64,000 nucleotides of DNA from Thuidium tamariscinum (Eukaryota > Streptophyta > Bryopsida > Hypnales > Thuidiaceae). Position 1 is the stretch's first letter; each line of letters opens with the position of its first letter. The notes under the pieces were generated by a model, which saw nothing but the letters and a program-made list of their open reading frames with translations, was not told the origin of the DNA and searched no databases. The DNA is taken from NCBI GenBank assembly GCA_947034885.2, contig OX344758.2, forward strand, positions 6,946,501-7,010,500. Direction: 5' to 3'. Of this stretch, positions 9,709-21,567 are shown in pieces. The position numbers and the translations under genes are program-made.

Positions 9709-12631
9709 TCACAGTTTAGACTCGTTCCACTTTGGACAGTTGCAAGTCTTTTCCTCGTCCGATGGCCACGGAGCTCCACATTTGTAGCAAAAACCATGTC
9801 CACATCTGCAATCAGGGAGAAACAAGCAAAACCTCAAATATAGCAACACAGAAAGAAAGAAACAATAAAAGCCCATAATTAAGTCTGAATCATTGTCTAG
9901 ATATTACAATGTAGGTCAATTACTTGGCAACTGTTAGACCATCAACACAGACGCTCAACTGAAAATTACTAATGCCATATTTAACTAATACTGAACTACG
10001 CAAAGTCCAGAGCTAAAGAACATCTTTGAAGTATTACTGTTGAACTCTTGACTTATGACCTTATAAATCACATGGAGAGATCTCTTGATAGCAGCGTCTA
10101 AGGATCTGGGTTTGCATTGCATCGGTGTTATAAGATGTGCTCGAGTCCATGTTGTAAGAGAACTTCATTGAGAGATCCTCCGAGTCACATTCACATTTAC
10201 CGAAATTCATCTTTGTGCGGATCATAGATGGTGAGAAATGAAATACTACCATCGTGAGGTTAATTATGATGATCCACACTCCCCGAATATATATGAGCAC
10301 GCTTATAAACAACACTTCGGCATATCTGAAACTGAGAACATGTCAACTCACAACATGATCAAAACAGCGCAGGAAAATTGTTTGAGTAGAATGAGCGTAG
10401 TACTTACATGCATGACATATGATAACAACCTTGTATGAGTTCAACAAACCTCCCACACCTGCATCGCTGCCATTTCTTTTTGCGAGCTAGCTGAAACAGC
10501 CTCTTGTCAGCCAAGCGACTCTGCTTCTTCACGAGAGCTTTGTACTCGGCGCAACTCATGTCCACATGCCAGGCCACTTCACACTCCAAGCAGAATTCTC
10601 GGTAGCAAGCATCACACTGTACACATCCAAAGGTAGTGGAATGTGGATGTGCCGAAGTAGATGGTTGCAGGACAGGGCAACTGGGATCGGGCTTACAGAG
10701 CAACGCCGAGCAGTCCTCGAAGGGACAATACATGCGTTCCGAATCAGGAATGGCAGCCTCGATCTGTCTCATTGACAGAATTTCCAGCATCTTCGAGCTC
10801 AAAAGAAACGACAACTGGGTGAAGGAGATAGTAGTCCGGCAATCACCGTGAGGACAGGTAATGTGCGTCTGTCCATCTAGTATCTTCGCCTCCGCGTGCT
10901 TTGAGACGCATGTCTCACAGAATTCATGTCCACATCCTGAGTCACAACGTAGGATCAGAATTCTTAAAATCAGATTTGAATTGCATTGCCCCAAGAAAGA
11001 TAAGAAGTATAACACCATGCAAAAAGGACGAGCTGAGTGTTGCCCAGGTGACACACACCCCTGAAATTAAATGTACACCCGTGATTTACTGTCTCCATGC
11101 ACTGGGTTTCTCGTGAGAAGCACTTCACCAATTCTCCTTTTGACAAACTGTCATGATAATAAAGCTTATGGGAGATTTAGAGTAGCCACTTAATTTCATC
11201 GAAGAGGTTCTCATCGTTGGACAGAAGTTGCGACATGATTGGACATTTTTGCCTCGTAAACTACTCTTAAACCAAGCATTATGTAGATTTCGGTCTACTA
11301 CTAGAAGACTGCACCTGTAGGATTGAGCAACAAGGATTCACAAGCAAGCATAATTACACAGCAAACAAAGAGAGAGTCGGAGTAGCGGCGACCACCTTCC
11401 AGAGGAACAAACGGGTTTGATGTTGTTGTGGAGTCAAAGCAGATCTGACATACCCTCTGCCCACATTCACCATCATCCAAATGTTCATCTGTCTGACCGG
11501 TGGAGTCCCCGTCCTTGCGCTCCAGACTATCTAATTGAAATCTTCCTCCACCTTCTTCGTTCAATTTGCGAACAGTAGCTGGGGCAGTTTCCTGGTGAAA
11601 CTTCTCCTTACCCTTCCCTCGCTGCTCCGCGTCCAATCCGTGAGTGGCCAGCACATTCACACGGCGAAGTACAAGAGGACTCTTCCCCGAACTTGAATGT
11701 AATCTCTTTCTGGGAAGAGAGGACGCGGCGTCCCCCAACTGGAGCAGAACTGAATCCAATTGATCGTCAGCTTCATTGTCAGCCAGAAGCTCAATCGAAC
11801 CCTCCGGCAAATCGAAGGGGTCCTCCATCTCGTCTCCATTTTCTTCCCAATCTTCGGTCGGCGCGAGTTTTATGGACATTGCAAACTGCGCATCGTGCTC
11901 CTTAATGGCGTCTAAGTGAGCTAATCGGTCCGCCTCCAGTAAGGATAGCTGCGTCTCCTCTGTCTCCGTAACTAGGGTTCCAAGCTCTTCCATAGCCACA
12001 GTCAATGCAACAGCCTTGTCTTTGTCAGCTGCTATCTGATTGTCTGCGTGCAAGATGCATCAAAAGATCATTCCCATTACTCAATGCATGATCGATCTAC
12101 TGCATGTCTGAAACAATCTCTGACGGTGATGAATGCTAATCGCTGTGCCCTACAATCGCCAACACACTCCTCAAAGCCATGCTCTTGCTCCTAACTAATC
12201 TCGAGGACCACAATATCTCCTAATCTCATCACAAAATCGGAATCGCAATGAGCCTACGGTTTCAATTCGCAACGCACTGCCATGCCAGGATAGAATTTCA
12301 CGTCAAACATCACGTACAATCGCGCTAACTAATTGCATGAATAATCCAAACCTTAGAAATACTCGAAATTAAAAAAAGCAAAGCAAATCAGTAAAGCAAG
12401 CAATTCTTGTATCGTAACAGGTAACCAATTTAATGACGTGCCTTTCAAGTCGATTCCAATTAGCGATGACTGCGAGGGACTCTCCTCCAGCTCCTGATCA
12501 TCTGGCAAATCTGTAGTACTCTTCATGATTTCCTGGAGCTGCAACAAGAACGCAAGCTCCGCATCCCTCGCTTCCACGATGCCCTTGGCAAACTCCACAG
12601 CCTGCCGCTTCGAGACAGCAACGCTGTCCAT
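9709..12631 (-). CDS. RBR-type E3 ubiquitin ligase
   Basis: RING-between-RING ligase: takes ubiquitin from an E2 onto a RING2 cysteine and then onto substrate. Four exons join in frame: 12631-12442, 12043-11396, 10936-10408, 9805-9709 (487 residues). The N-terminal part is acidic and helical (EARDAELAFLLQLQEIM near residue 20, as in plant RBR proteins). RING1 starts at C262-QI-C265 and continues CGHEFCETC (281-289); an IBR follows (MYCPFEDC, then CDACYREFCLEC); RING2 is CRCGRFVEL..GCYHMSCICGHGFCYKC, with the probable catalytic Cys at 450. Two oddities: the first RING2 Cys pair is C-x-C (438, 440) instead of C-x2-C, and intron 1 appears to use a GC donor (AAAG|GCACGT), the only junction that keeps frame cleanly. 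An upstream in-frame ATG at 12703 would add 24 residues; the ATG at 12631 has the better context. Confidence 0.85.
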
Positions 12632-12702
12632 TTCGTGAACCAATTCACACAGGATCGAAGAATGGGATTGCAGCTTGTGGTGCGGGATTTTGAAAGCAGG
12701 CA

Positions 12703-12834
12703 TCAACAACCAAAAAGCGAAGCCTGCATGCTAGTAATTCTCATGCTTGCAAATGGTTGGTCGGAGCTGGCGGTATTGTGGAGGAGGGGGATATCGGATT
12801 CCAAGATCGGCGTTATAAATACGAGCGCCGCCAT
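12703..12834 (-). CDS. Possible upstream ORF (43 codons) of the RBR gene
   Basis: A short frame starts at ATG 12834 (MAALVFITPILESDIP..) and ends in TGA at 12705-12703. The stop overlaps the next ATG as TGATG, and that ATG is in frame with the RBR protein. If the transcript starts upstream of 12834 this arrangement would favour termination and re-initiation, so it may tune translation. No homology is recognised, and transcription of this stretch is not shown by the sequence. Confidence 0.3.
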   Translation of the reverse strand: MAALVFITPILESDIPLLHNTASSDQPFASMRITSMQASLFGC

Positions 12835-12976
12835 GTACACAGGGCGGATATTCATGATATCTAATTAGTGAGTTAGTGATAATCAATGGATGATGTTAGG
12901 GCTGACATCCATGTGAAGTTGGAATTGAAAAACAAATTTCAACTTTTCAGGGATCAGAATTGCTTTGGCCAACTTA

Positions 12977-13354
12977 CAGTGGAAACACCCAAAACCGTCC
13001 AAATAAGGAATTCAGCACAGCTGTAGTTCCTCTAAAAATGATATTTTTCTAGTAGTAGCGAGTGAAAATCATGAATATTAAAAAAAAAATAGATTTTTCG
13101 GATACAGTATGTAATTTCTACAAATTTTCAAAGTGTTGGCTCCCTAGACCTATGGAACCGTCATGTAGGTGACCCAAAACTGAACCCTACAAAAATCAAC
13201 ACTTAGCAAACCCAATTTCCCTATGTGTCCTTCAGTTGTGTCAGCAAATTACAATCATGCATGTGGCGAATACATTAAGGGAAGTCTATTGACACATTTG
13301 GGTGAATCTATAGTCCACTGCAAGGAACAGGTGCAAGAATGGGTGTTTTGCCCT
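12977..13354 (-). mobile_element. MITE family 1 (TA target), inverted copy
   Basis: Ends are CAGTGGAAACACCC on the left and GGGTGTTTTGCCCT on the right, flanked by TA on both sides. The interior is the reverse complement of the copies at 53739-54125, 54817-55203 and 55699-56081. TA target sites and short terminal repeats fit a Tc1/mariner-type MITE. It lies about 140 bases upstream of the RBR uORF, so it is close to that promoter. Confidence 0.75.
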
Positions 13355-15524
13355 TACACTACTATTAGAAACTACATTTTACACATAAGGTAGACAAGCC
13401 TATTGTTACTCCAATTAGCAATATGACTATTTTGGGGTCAATTCTAAGAGGGGCACATCATTTTTTGAGAGGTGTGTGCATATTTCACAAATCAAACTCA
13501 AGTGAAATTATAATTTTCTACTCAAAATTATAGTCTCTATAAATTTTTGAAGTGTTCAACCCTAAATTACAAAATTGCCCATAGACTAGGATCATGAACA
13601 TCCTACTAACAACCCATAACCACCTTCTTATGTGCCTATTAGTATTTAAGTCACCACCAATCATCTATTGACACATTATCATAAATGAAATTAATACATT
13701 GATTTTGTCACATTTATAGACAGGTTTGGGTGGTAGAATGGGTATAAATGGGACAAAATACAAGGTGATGGAAATGGATGTCATATGGAAGTAGGCTAGT
13801 TCACTTTGGTTTTGTCTTGTAACTAGGGAGAAACTACATTTTTGGTACATCCTTGTTTGGTTGTCAAATTGTCCCAAGTGGTTGAAAGGAAGAGGTTCAT
13901 AGATGGAGCATCTAAGGGTTGGAACAAAATTTCAGTGAAATGTCTTGAAATTTTTTTAGGAAATTTTTGTACATTAATGCCTTAAAAGACAAGTGAAATT
14001 GACATCTAACCAAGTTGTTTCATATTTTTTGAAGCTTAGTGGAGTTAGTTATAAAAAAGTTTAATTGAAAAGGCATAGGAGTCATAAGGACATAAAATAA
14101 GTGGAGGAATCCCATGGGGGGGGGGGCTACTAAACTTTCCAAGATAGAATTTTTGTGCAACAATAATTTGGCAAAGCATAAAAGTGATCAATAAAGAGCA
14201 TGAGTAAAAATCTTAAGCTAGAAAAAGGGACTTTGAAGTCTTCATGCAAGTGAACCATATTAAAAACAAATTGCAATAGCCATAGAATCCCAAAGCCCAC
14301 ATACATGTTGTAATTACTACATATCAAACATGGGTTCTTGTAAGAAACACTTAACGTTTCCATTTCAAAATGGCTCAAATACTACAATACTATGACTTTT
14401 GGAATAAATTTTTTTAATGAAATAAAATATGAATAATTTATAAAGCACTCTAAATAGTATGTCAGTGAAAAATTCTAACCTAGAAAATTTTATCTCTCAA
14501 AATAGTGGTGGAAAATACAAGAAAATAGATATTTTGGAATTTGATTTTTAGAAAATAGTAAAAAAAATTTAATTAAAAAATCCCATTTTTTCTAACTTGA
14601 AGGTGCTTCTTTTCACCCATTTTCATCTTCAAGAAAAATATTTTGTGTTCTCTATAAGAGTACCTTAGTAGTATACTTTGAATACATGTGGAAGGTAGAT
14701 ACTTTATTATTTTAAAAATCTCGTCACAATCTTGTGTAACTATAGTAGAAGTATTGTATTCCAATTTTCATCTTCAAATTTGAATTTTGAATTGAGAGTA
14801 ATACTAAACACCCTCAGATAGCCAAAGGACATCAAATTGAGGGAAGTTTAAAACTAGTAAACTAACTTTTTTAAATTAAAAAAATTATACAATTTTTGCA
14901 ACTACCAAGTGAACCTTCATTTCAAATTTTATAAAATATAGATATACTATGCAAAAGTTATAAACAAAGCTTAGGGGACATCCAAAAATGACAAGTGTTT
15001 CTTGCAACAACCTACATACACATAGCAAATGATAAGGTATCAAGAGATGTTATGACACTAAATATACACACATCAAGTTATTAGGGCATCTATGATACAT
15101 TTCCTAGACCATAACAAAACAAAACACGAAGATCTATAAAAACACAACCAAATAAAAGGGACAATCATGGTTTTAGACCTTGTGTTGATGTTGGCAATGG
15201 CTAAATCTATTGTTAAGGTCTACATATCAAAGTATTTTGACTTTCATGTACCTAAATATGTAATACAATATACATCATTGAATTATATAGTTTACTGTGC
15301 AAGTCACTTACAAAAATAGGTACTTTGGTAGCTTCTAAAAAAATTTGTATTCTCATTGCTTGTATGATTACTTATTCGTCTAATACACTTACCCTTATAC
15401 ATACCAATTAAGAAGCTAGGATTTTATAGAATTTTAAGAAAAGTACTAAACCCAATGCAAATCCTAATCAAATGATGAAACACTCCTACTAGCAAGACAA
15501 TACAACTTATATCACCATTCTATT
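13355..15524. other. AT-rich repeat region
   Basis: No gene seen. It includes a degenerate MITE family 2 copy at about 13880-14110 and a run of eleven G at 14116-14126. The short frames present have no domain and follow no coding bias. Confidence 0.4.
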
Positions 15525-15666
15525 GACTACAAGAAAATGGGGGTATAAATGACTTGTCCACAATGATTGCACCAACAACAATGACTACAAAATGACTGTC
15601 TTGCAATCATTGTTATCAGTGCAGTCATTGTGAACAAGTCATTTATACCCCCATTTTCTTGCAATG
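15525..15666. mobile_element. Small CACTA-type MITE, TSD ATT
   Basis: The left end GACTACAAGAAAATGGGGG and right end CCCCCATTTTCTTGCAATG form long inverted repeats (about 37 matched bases from AAGAAAATGGGGGTA to CAATGA). Both ends are one or two bases from the canonical CACTACAAGAAA end of plant CACTA elements. ATT is duplicated at 15522-15524 and 15667-15669. The 142-base unit folds almost completely. Confidence 0.7.
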
Positions 15667-17210
15667 ATTTGTATTAGTTTACCTTTAAAATGCAACAATA
15701 AGACTCAACAATCTTCTAAAAACAACAAGGCATTTATCTTTCCTTAATTTATAATGTAATCAATACATTTGGAGTTGCTACACTCAACTCTTGCCAAAAG
15801 TCAAACCACTATAAATTAAAGAGTTGTTATTAGAATTACTATAAATTTCATTTCTTCCATCTTTACAAACATTTGAAATCTCCAAATCCATGTAGTAAAA
15901 CATACTATAATTGTACTTGGCTTTCTTAATTCCTAAAGTCTCAAGGCCATTCTTTTATCAAAAATAACTCAAAATTTCTATTTTCAATGCAAACAACAAA
16001 AACTCTAAACAATAGTTGCTTTGCATATTCAACTACAAAATCTTACACTAGAACTAGTGTAAAAATGATAAGAAGAAATTTTAAGAATTTTGGCTTTAAT
16101 GACCTCAAAGTATAAGAATTGAAAGTAAAAGAAAAGAAGTTTTTTTGCTCCTACTTTGACTAGCTTAGAATGTTTGGAATCCTCTTAACTTGTAATTTTG
16201 TCCTGTAAATTGTGAATTCAAATTTTTTTATGTTGAAAAAATTGAATTAAAAGTTTGGAAAAAAATTCAATACTTGTTCTTGTGATTCTTATTCTCAAAA
16301 AAATTGTTAAATCAAGTAAACACAAGATATAAGAAAAAAATTAATTGTTGGTGATGGCTCTAAGATAAAATTGAAATAAATTGATATCAATGGTGAAATT
16401 GTTCTAGAAAGAAAAGTAGATCATGTTCAATTTTTTTTAGGTGTTAAAATTTAGTTTATATATAGATTCAAAGAATTGTTTGTTCAAGAAACTTCTAAAA
16501 TTGCTTGCAAAACAAGAAACTGCATATCTTTCACATCATTTATCCCAATAGAATGAGTCTAATGTTTTCAAATAGAAAAAATATGATCCATAAGAAATAA
16601 TTTTTTTAATAAATATTTCAAGTTATATTTGTACACCCTTATTTGTTTTGAACTTATTGGTCATATAACTTTTGATTCTAAACAACAACTAAGATTTTCT
16701 TAAAGTTATATTCCTAGAAAACTAATTAGTTTTTCTACCTTGAAAACAAATTTAAAATATTGCTACAAATTGAGATCACAAGGACCAACTTGAAGTCTAA
16801 AAGTCCTTTTGATAGACTTTTGGGACTTTAGGGGTTAAAATGAGCCATTGAAGATTTTATTGTAGTCAAAGTAGTTTGTGATGTAGATTTTGCCTACTTG
16901 ACAAAAATCCCAAGACAACTAACTAGGGGTTATTTCCATGGAAAGGTCTATAAGTCTATCGTTTGTATGACTAAGGTCACTGTAATCGTATGTTGGATAC
17001 TTATTTATGTTGTTTTGGTTTTGTTTCAAATAAAATAAACCCAAGGAAAATCTCTAATGTCAATTGGTCACAGTCTACAAACCCAATGCTATAATAGACC
17101 AAATGTATGGCGTCACAGTCTTGTCTAGTGGGTGGCTCATGTCAATTTTCTTTGTCAAATTGTCAGGGATAGTCAAGTTGTCTTATGCATGCTCTAGCCA
17201 CTTAATGCAA
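15667..17210. other. AT-rich repeat region
   Basis: No gene seen. The stretch 16350-16840 resembles 23600-24085 and 36280-36750 (words such as AATGGTGAAA.TGTTCTAG, then CATAACTTTTG). It ends in a TTAA-family right end (GGGACTTTAGGGGTTAA, TTAA at 16835-16838) whose left partner I could not place. Confidence 0.4.
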
Positions 17211-18183
17211 TATATTTATATATTTATATATTTATATATTTATATATTTATATATTTATATATTTATATATTTATATATTTATATATTTATATATTTATA
17301 TATTTATATATTTATATATTTATATATTTATATATTTATATATTTATATATTTATATATTTATATATTTATATATTTATATATTTATATATTTATATATT
17401 TATATATTTATATATTTATATATTTATATATTTATATATTTATATATTTATATATTTATATATTTATATATTTATATATTTATATATTTATATATTTATA
17501 TATTTATATATTTATATATTTATATATTTATATATTTATATATTTATATATTTATATATTTATATATTTATATATTTATATATTTATATATTTATATATT
17601 TATATATTTATATATTTATATATTTATATATTTATATATTTATATATTTATATATTTATATATTTATATATTTATATATTTATATATTTATATATTTATA
17701 TATTTATATATTTATATATTTATATATTTATATATTTATATATTTATATATTTATATATTTATATATTTATATATTTATATATTTATATATTTATATATT
17801 TATATATTTATATATTTATATATTTATATATTTATATATTTATATATTTATATATTTATATATTTATATATTTATATATTTATATATTTATATATTTATA
17901 TATTTATATATTTATATATTTATATATTTATATATTTATATATTTATATATTTATATATTTATATATTTATATATTTATATATTTATATATTTATATATT
18001 TATATATTTATATATTTATATATTTATATATTTATATATTTATATATTTATATATTTATATATTTATATATTTATATATTTATATATTTATATATTTATA
18101 TATTTATATATTTATATATTTATATATTTATATATTTATATATTTATATATTTATATATTTATATATTTATATATTTATATAT
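17211..18183. repeat. Perfect 8-bp satellite (TATATTTA)n, about 121 units
   Basis: The unit TATATTTA repeats without a visible interruption from 17211 to 18178, followed by a partial unit. Because 3 x 8 = 24, all frames repeat every eight codons, which creates a long but meaningless open frame. The array is pure A/T, easily melted and prone to slippage. Its perfection suggests recent expansion; the true copy number may differ in the genome. Confidence 0.95.
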
Positions 18184-19066
18184 AATTTAATTCCTCTTTT
18201 CTTTCTCTCACATGGCAATTTTCACTCTTAATTTACAATAATTTAATTTTAAATAAAAGAAATCAAATTCTTTCCTTTTTATTTTATTTCTTTATGTCGT
18301 CAATTTGATCCTCTTTAGCAAGTCAAATGGTCTTAGCCGTTCCACTTGAATTGAGCCATATCAAATAGTCATCTATACTAACTACTTCATCTAATAGACC
18401 TAAATTCTCTTTTTAGACTAATTGACTTAATTCCAACAACCACAAGCAATTCCTACCTACCAAATTTGTTGGTGGTTGGGGGAACAATTGCAATATGTGA
18501 ATTTAATTCTAATTATCAACTTTATGTCTCAATCAATTAGATTTAATTTCATAGACCTATAACTTTATAATATCAAAAAGATCACAGTCTACTAGACTTA
18601 AATTAATTCAATCACATACTGTATTCAGTCTATTAGACTTAGCAAATTTTAATAACAGAATCACTTCAGTCTATGTATCCAATTGACAAACTAATTTAAC
18701 AAACAACATCCATGCTGTACTTCATCTCAACGTTACCACAAAATCAATTTGACAATGCTTTAGCAAACCAAGGCAGTTTATATGTAATCTTTAAAATTCA
18801 ATTTATCAAATTAGCTCATGTTCATTTTGAACTTAATTGTATGTTATATTTAATCAAATAGACTTTACAATTTTCACCACTGGAATGCTATACAGTCAAT
18901 TTGACATACTTATCATTTAACAGAATCTCATATGTTTAATTCTTTCTAAAACAATTCATTTCACATTTTTATTTATTTCCAAAGCACAAGGCTGATCTCA
19001 CACACAAACCTTAACATAAATAAATCAAATGGACTTGTACAAATCAATTAGACTTTAAACCAGTAT
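18184..19066. other. AT-rich stretch with odd-centre palindromes
   Basis: No gene seen. The words AATTAGACT and CAATTTGAC recur, and AGTCTA-N-TAGACT palindromes occur at 18586-18598 and 18627-18639. This leads into the hairpin array and shares its vocabulary, so the two may be one sequence unit. Confidence 0.45.
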
Positions 19067-20073
19067 TTCCCATTACCACAATGGGAATTTCAAACAACTC
19101 AGTCAACTGGTCTGTTATGCTATGCTGGTTGGCAAATTGACATGAATACCATCCCACATGCATCAGGCAATTAGACTTGTACATGGCATTATAATTCAAT
19201 GCAAACTATACACACAACTTGACTCTTCCTTCCATTTTGTATCAACTAGCCTGACTCATAACTTATAAATTTAGCAACTTGACACCATCACCAACTGTGT
19301 GGTCAATTCTCTCCAATTGATCTCACCTACTCCAAGTTCGATTAGTCAATTAATCACTCACTACTTTCTAAGTTAATTTGCCACTTGCAAGACTCAACAA
19401 TTTGTCACATTAATTAAGCAAGCACCACATGTGCACACATTGCTCTTATCAATTAGATTTATCACCTATGAAATTCTAATTTGATAATTTATCAATCTCT
19501 CACAAACACACCACCTGTGTGCTAATACAAATTGACTCTATACATTGTAAGACACCACCTGTGTACTTACACTTTGCCAATTTGATTCTAATCTCATAAT
19601 TCACTCACCATCTGTGACACTGCAAATTGACCAACTTAAATTCTCTCAATTGAACACCATCTGTGTTATCTAACTTCTACACTCAAATTGCCATCTGCAA
19701 ATGAATCAAAGCTAATTTATTCAACTTGCACCACCTGTGCATTTAAGTCTCATCATAAATCTACAAATATTGCTCAAGAAATCAAAGACAACTTGCCACC
19801 TGCAAGCGCTCACGACTAGTTGCTCAAACACCAACTGTGTACAACTAGACACTCACTAATTCTATTCGCCAACTGCGATTTGTCAAACTCACTACCTGTG
19901 AGGACTTTTACACACAAATACTCGTCTAATTGCCGCTTACAACTTGCCAACTGTAAGCCACGACAATTAGATATGCACCACTTGTGCACTCTAACTCAGT
20001 CAATTCACACAACTGCTTGCCACCTGCAAGCGTGCTAAATCGACCTACAAACTACACTACTCACCAACTGCGA
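19067..20073. repeat. Array of small hairpins with variable stems and a conserved loop
   Basis: At least fourteen perfect little inverted repeats (stems of 4-6 bp, spaced about 30-90 bases) share a five-base loop of the form CANNT closed by C-G. Examples: TTGC-CACTT-GCAA (19378), TCAC-CATCT-GTGA (19605), AACAC-CATCT-GTGTT (19653), CTTGC-CACCT-GCAAG (19792), TCGC-CAACT-GCGA (19866), CTCAC-TACCT-GTGAG (19888), GCTTGC-CACCT-GCAAGC (20015). The stems differ yet remain complementary. Several have extra outer stems, such as CTAGTTG/CAACTAG (19816-19848) and TCTAATTG/CAATTAGA (19924-19970). No protein is evident. I do not recognise this structure. Confidence 0.75.
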
Positions 20074-21149
20074 ATACAAAATTCAACTTAAAATATTACA
20101 TATATTAATATTGAGAAATTGTATCGACAAGTTGATGTAAACTTGAGAGCTCTAGTCAACTATTGCATGTGTGAAGGAAGAGAGAGAGAGACAAGTGAAA
20201 GACAACTAGCCTATAAGTCAAGTGGGAGGGCTAGGAAGTCATGTCTATTCATCTAAACTCTTCCTATCTATTTGTCCAAGTTCATATCTTTAGATTTACA
20301 CTACTTGACATCTAATGTGCAAATTATCCTTTTAAAACAAGTTATCCTCCAAATTATCATGTGAAAATGGGAACATAGTCAAATTGCTAACCCTATTTAC
20401 ACTGGAAAAAGCAAATAGACCAAAATTTGAAAAATCTAGTAGACTACATAGTTGCAATTGCTTTTACATATTACACACAAGGACTACAATTTGTCTAGGC
20501 TTACCATTAAATTCACCAACTAGAAAATATAACAAATGATAAAAATTGACAACTTCTAGTTGAAGAGATTTTTTATGATAAAGGTAATGTTATAAATTCT
20601 TACATGCTCCATAACTAGTATATGTAGGCATTTGTATCATATTTGCCTTTGGACTTTTGAACCCAAGCAATTTTACACTACTTTTGTTTTTTTAATTTTT
20701 GATATATTTTTCAATATCAGTAGTGTTTGACAGTGCTCAAATTTTTAATTCGTGTAGTTTATGTGGAAAGTTTAGTAGGATTGAAACCTATAAGAATGCT
20801 CTCAAAAATTACCTTGCTTGATTGAAGGACCAAAATGGTTTTTTTACTCCTATGACAATCATAAATGTTTGTTTTTAAAAAAAAATCATAAAATTGTTAC
20901 AATAGAATTTCCAATAGGTCCTTCAAATATATATGTTTGCTTTAAACTAGAACATCTAGTGATAATCAACAAAATTCTTTGTCCATTTGATTGTTCACCT
21001 CGCTATGTCATCATGGATTTTGTCCGTTTGATGCATGGTTTCACACTAGGAATTGGATGTCTTAGAAGTGGAATTATTGTTTTGAGAGAGTTGCTTCGCA
21101 CCTCCTTTCTTCTTAAAAAAACTCATTAGTTTGGTCTCTAGAGAAAATT
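20074..21149. other. AT-rich spacer, possible retroelement interior
   Basis: No confident gene. A frame at 20818-21129 (starting at TTG) lies just upstream of a retroelement-like 3' end and could be the worn tail of a polyprotein, but I see no reverse transcriptase, integrase or protease motif. Confidence 0.3.
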
Positions 21150-21420
21150 AGGGATCACCTTCCAATTAATGATCTAAACTCATCCACTACAAGTGTGCCT
21201 TCATCTTGAGTTTTAGTCAAAGGGGGTGATGACATGGAATTAAGTTCAAGTGGTTGTCTAGTCTAGTGTAAATTCTTAAATAGACAAAACATTGTAATAT
21301 TTATATTTGCATTTAAAGATATCTATATCCATATTCTATAATTGTACTTTATATTTGTTCTAGGTAACTATATTATATATTTGGACAGCGAAGATCATCT
21401 TCAATGGACATCCATGGCTT
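21150..21420 (+). mobile_element. Putative LTR-retroelement 3' end remnant
   Basis: A purine tract (AAAGGGGG, 21219-21226) is followed at once by TGATGACATGGAATT, as expected for a polypurine tract abutting an LTR start. Upstream lies a closing frame (..SVPSS stop). The same block occurs reversed at about 34340-34400 and 42480-42540, which supports a dispersed element. The LTR end and body are not resolved. Confidence 0.45.
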
Positions 21421-21567
21421 TGATTTTTTTTAAGATCAATAGCATTTGGTGTGTGTGTATGTGTTCAAAATTCATCAACGACTCTAGATTTTTTTTTTGT
21501 ATGTGTGTGTGTGTGGTTTGAGAAATTGAAGAGATTGAATACCTTATTTGCATGATTTCTAGAGATA

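Noticed and set aside
16826..16838. Additional TTAA-family element ending here
   Set aside because: The right end is convincing, but no matching left end was found, so no element was called.
17064..18185. Long open frame rich in Tyr, Ile, Phe and Leu
   Set aside because: It is only the 8-bp satellite read in frame (24-base period gives eight repeating residues).
20818..21129. Possible retrotransposon polyprotein frame
   Set aside because: No catalytic motif of reverse transcriptase, RNase H, integrase or protease; kept only as context for the LTR-like end.
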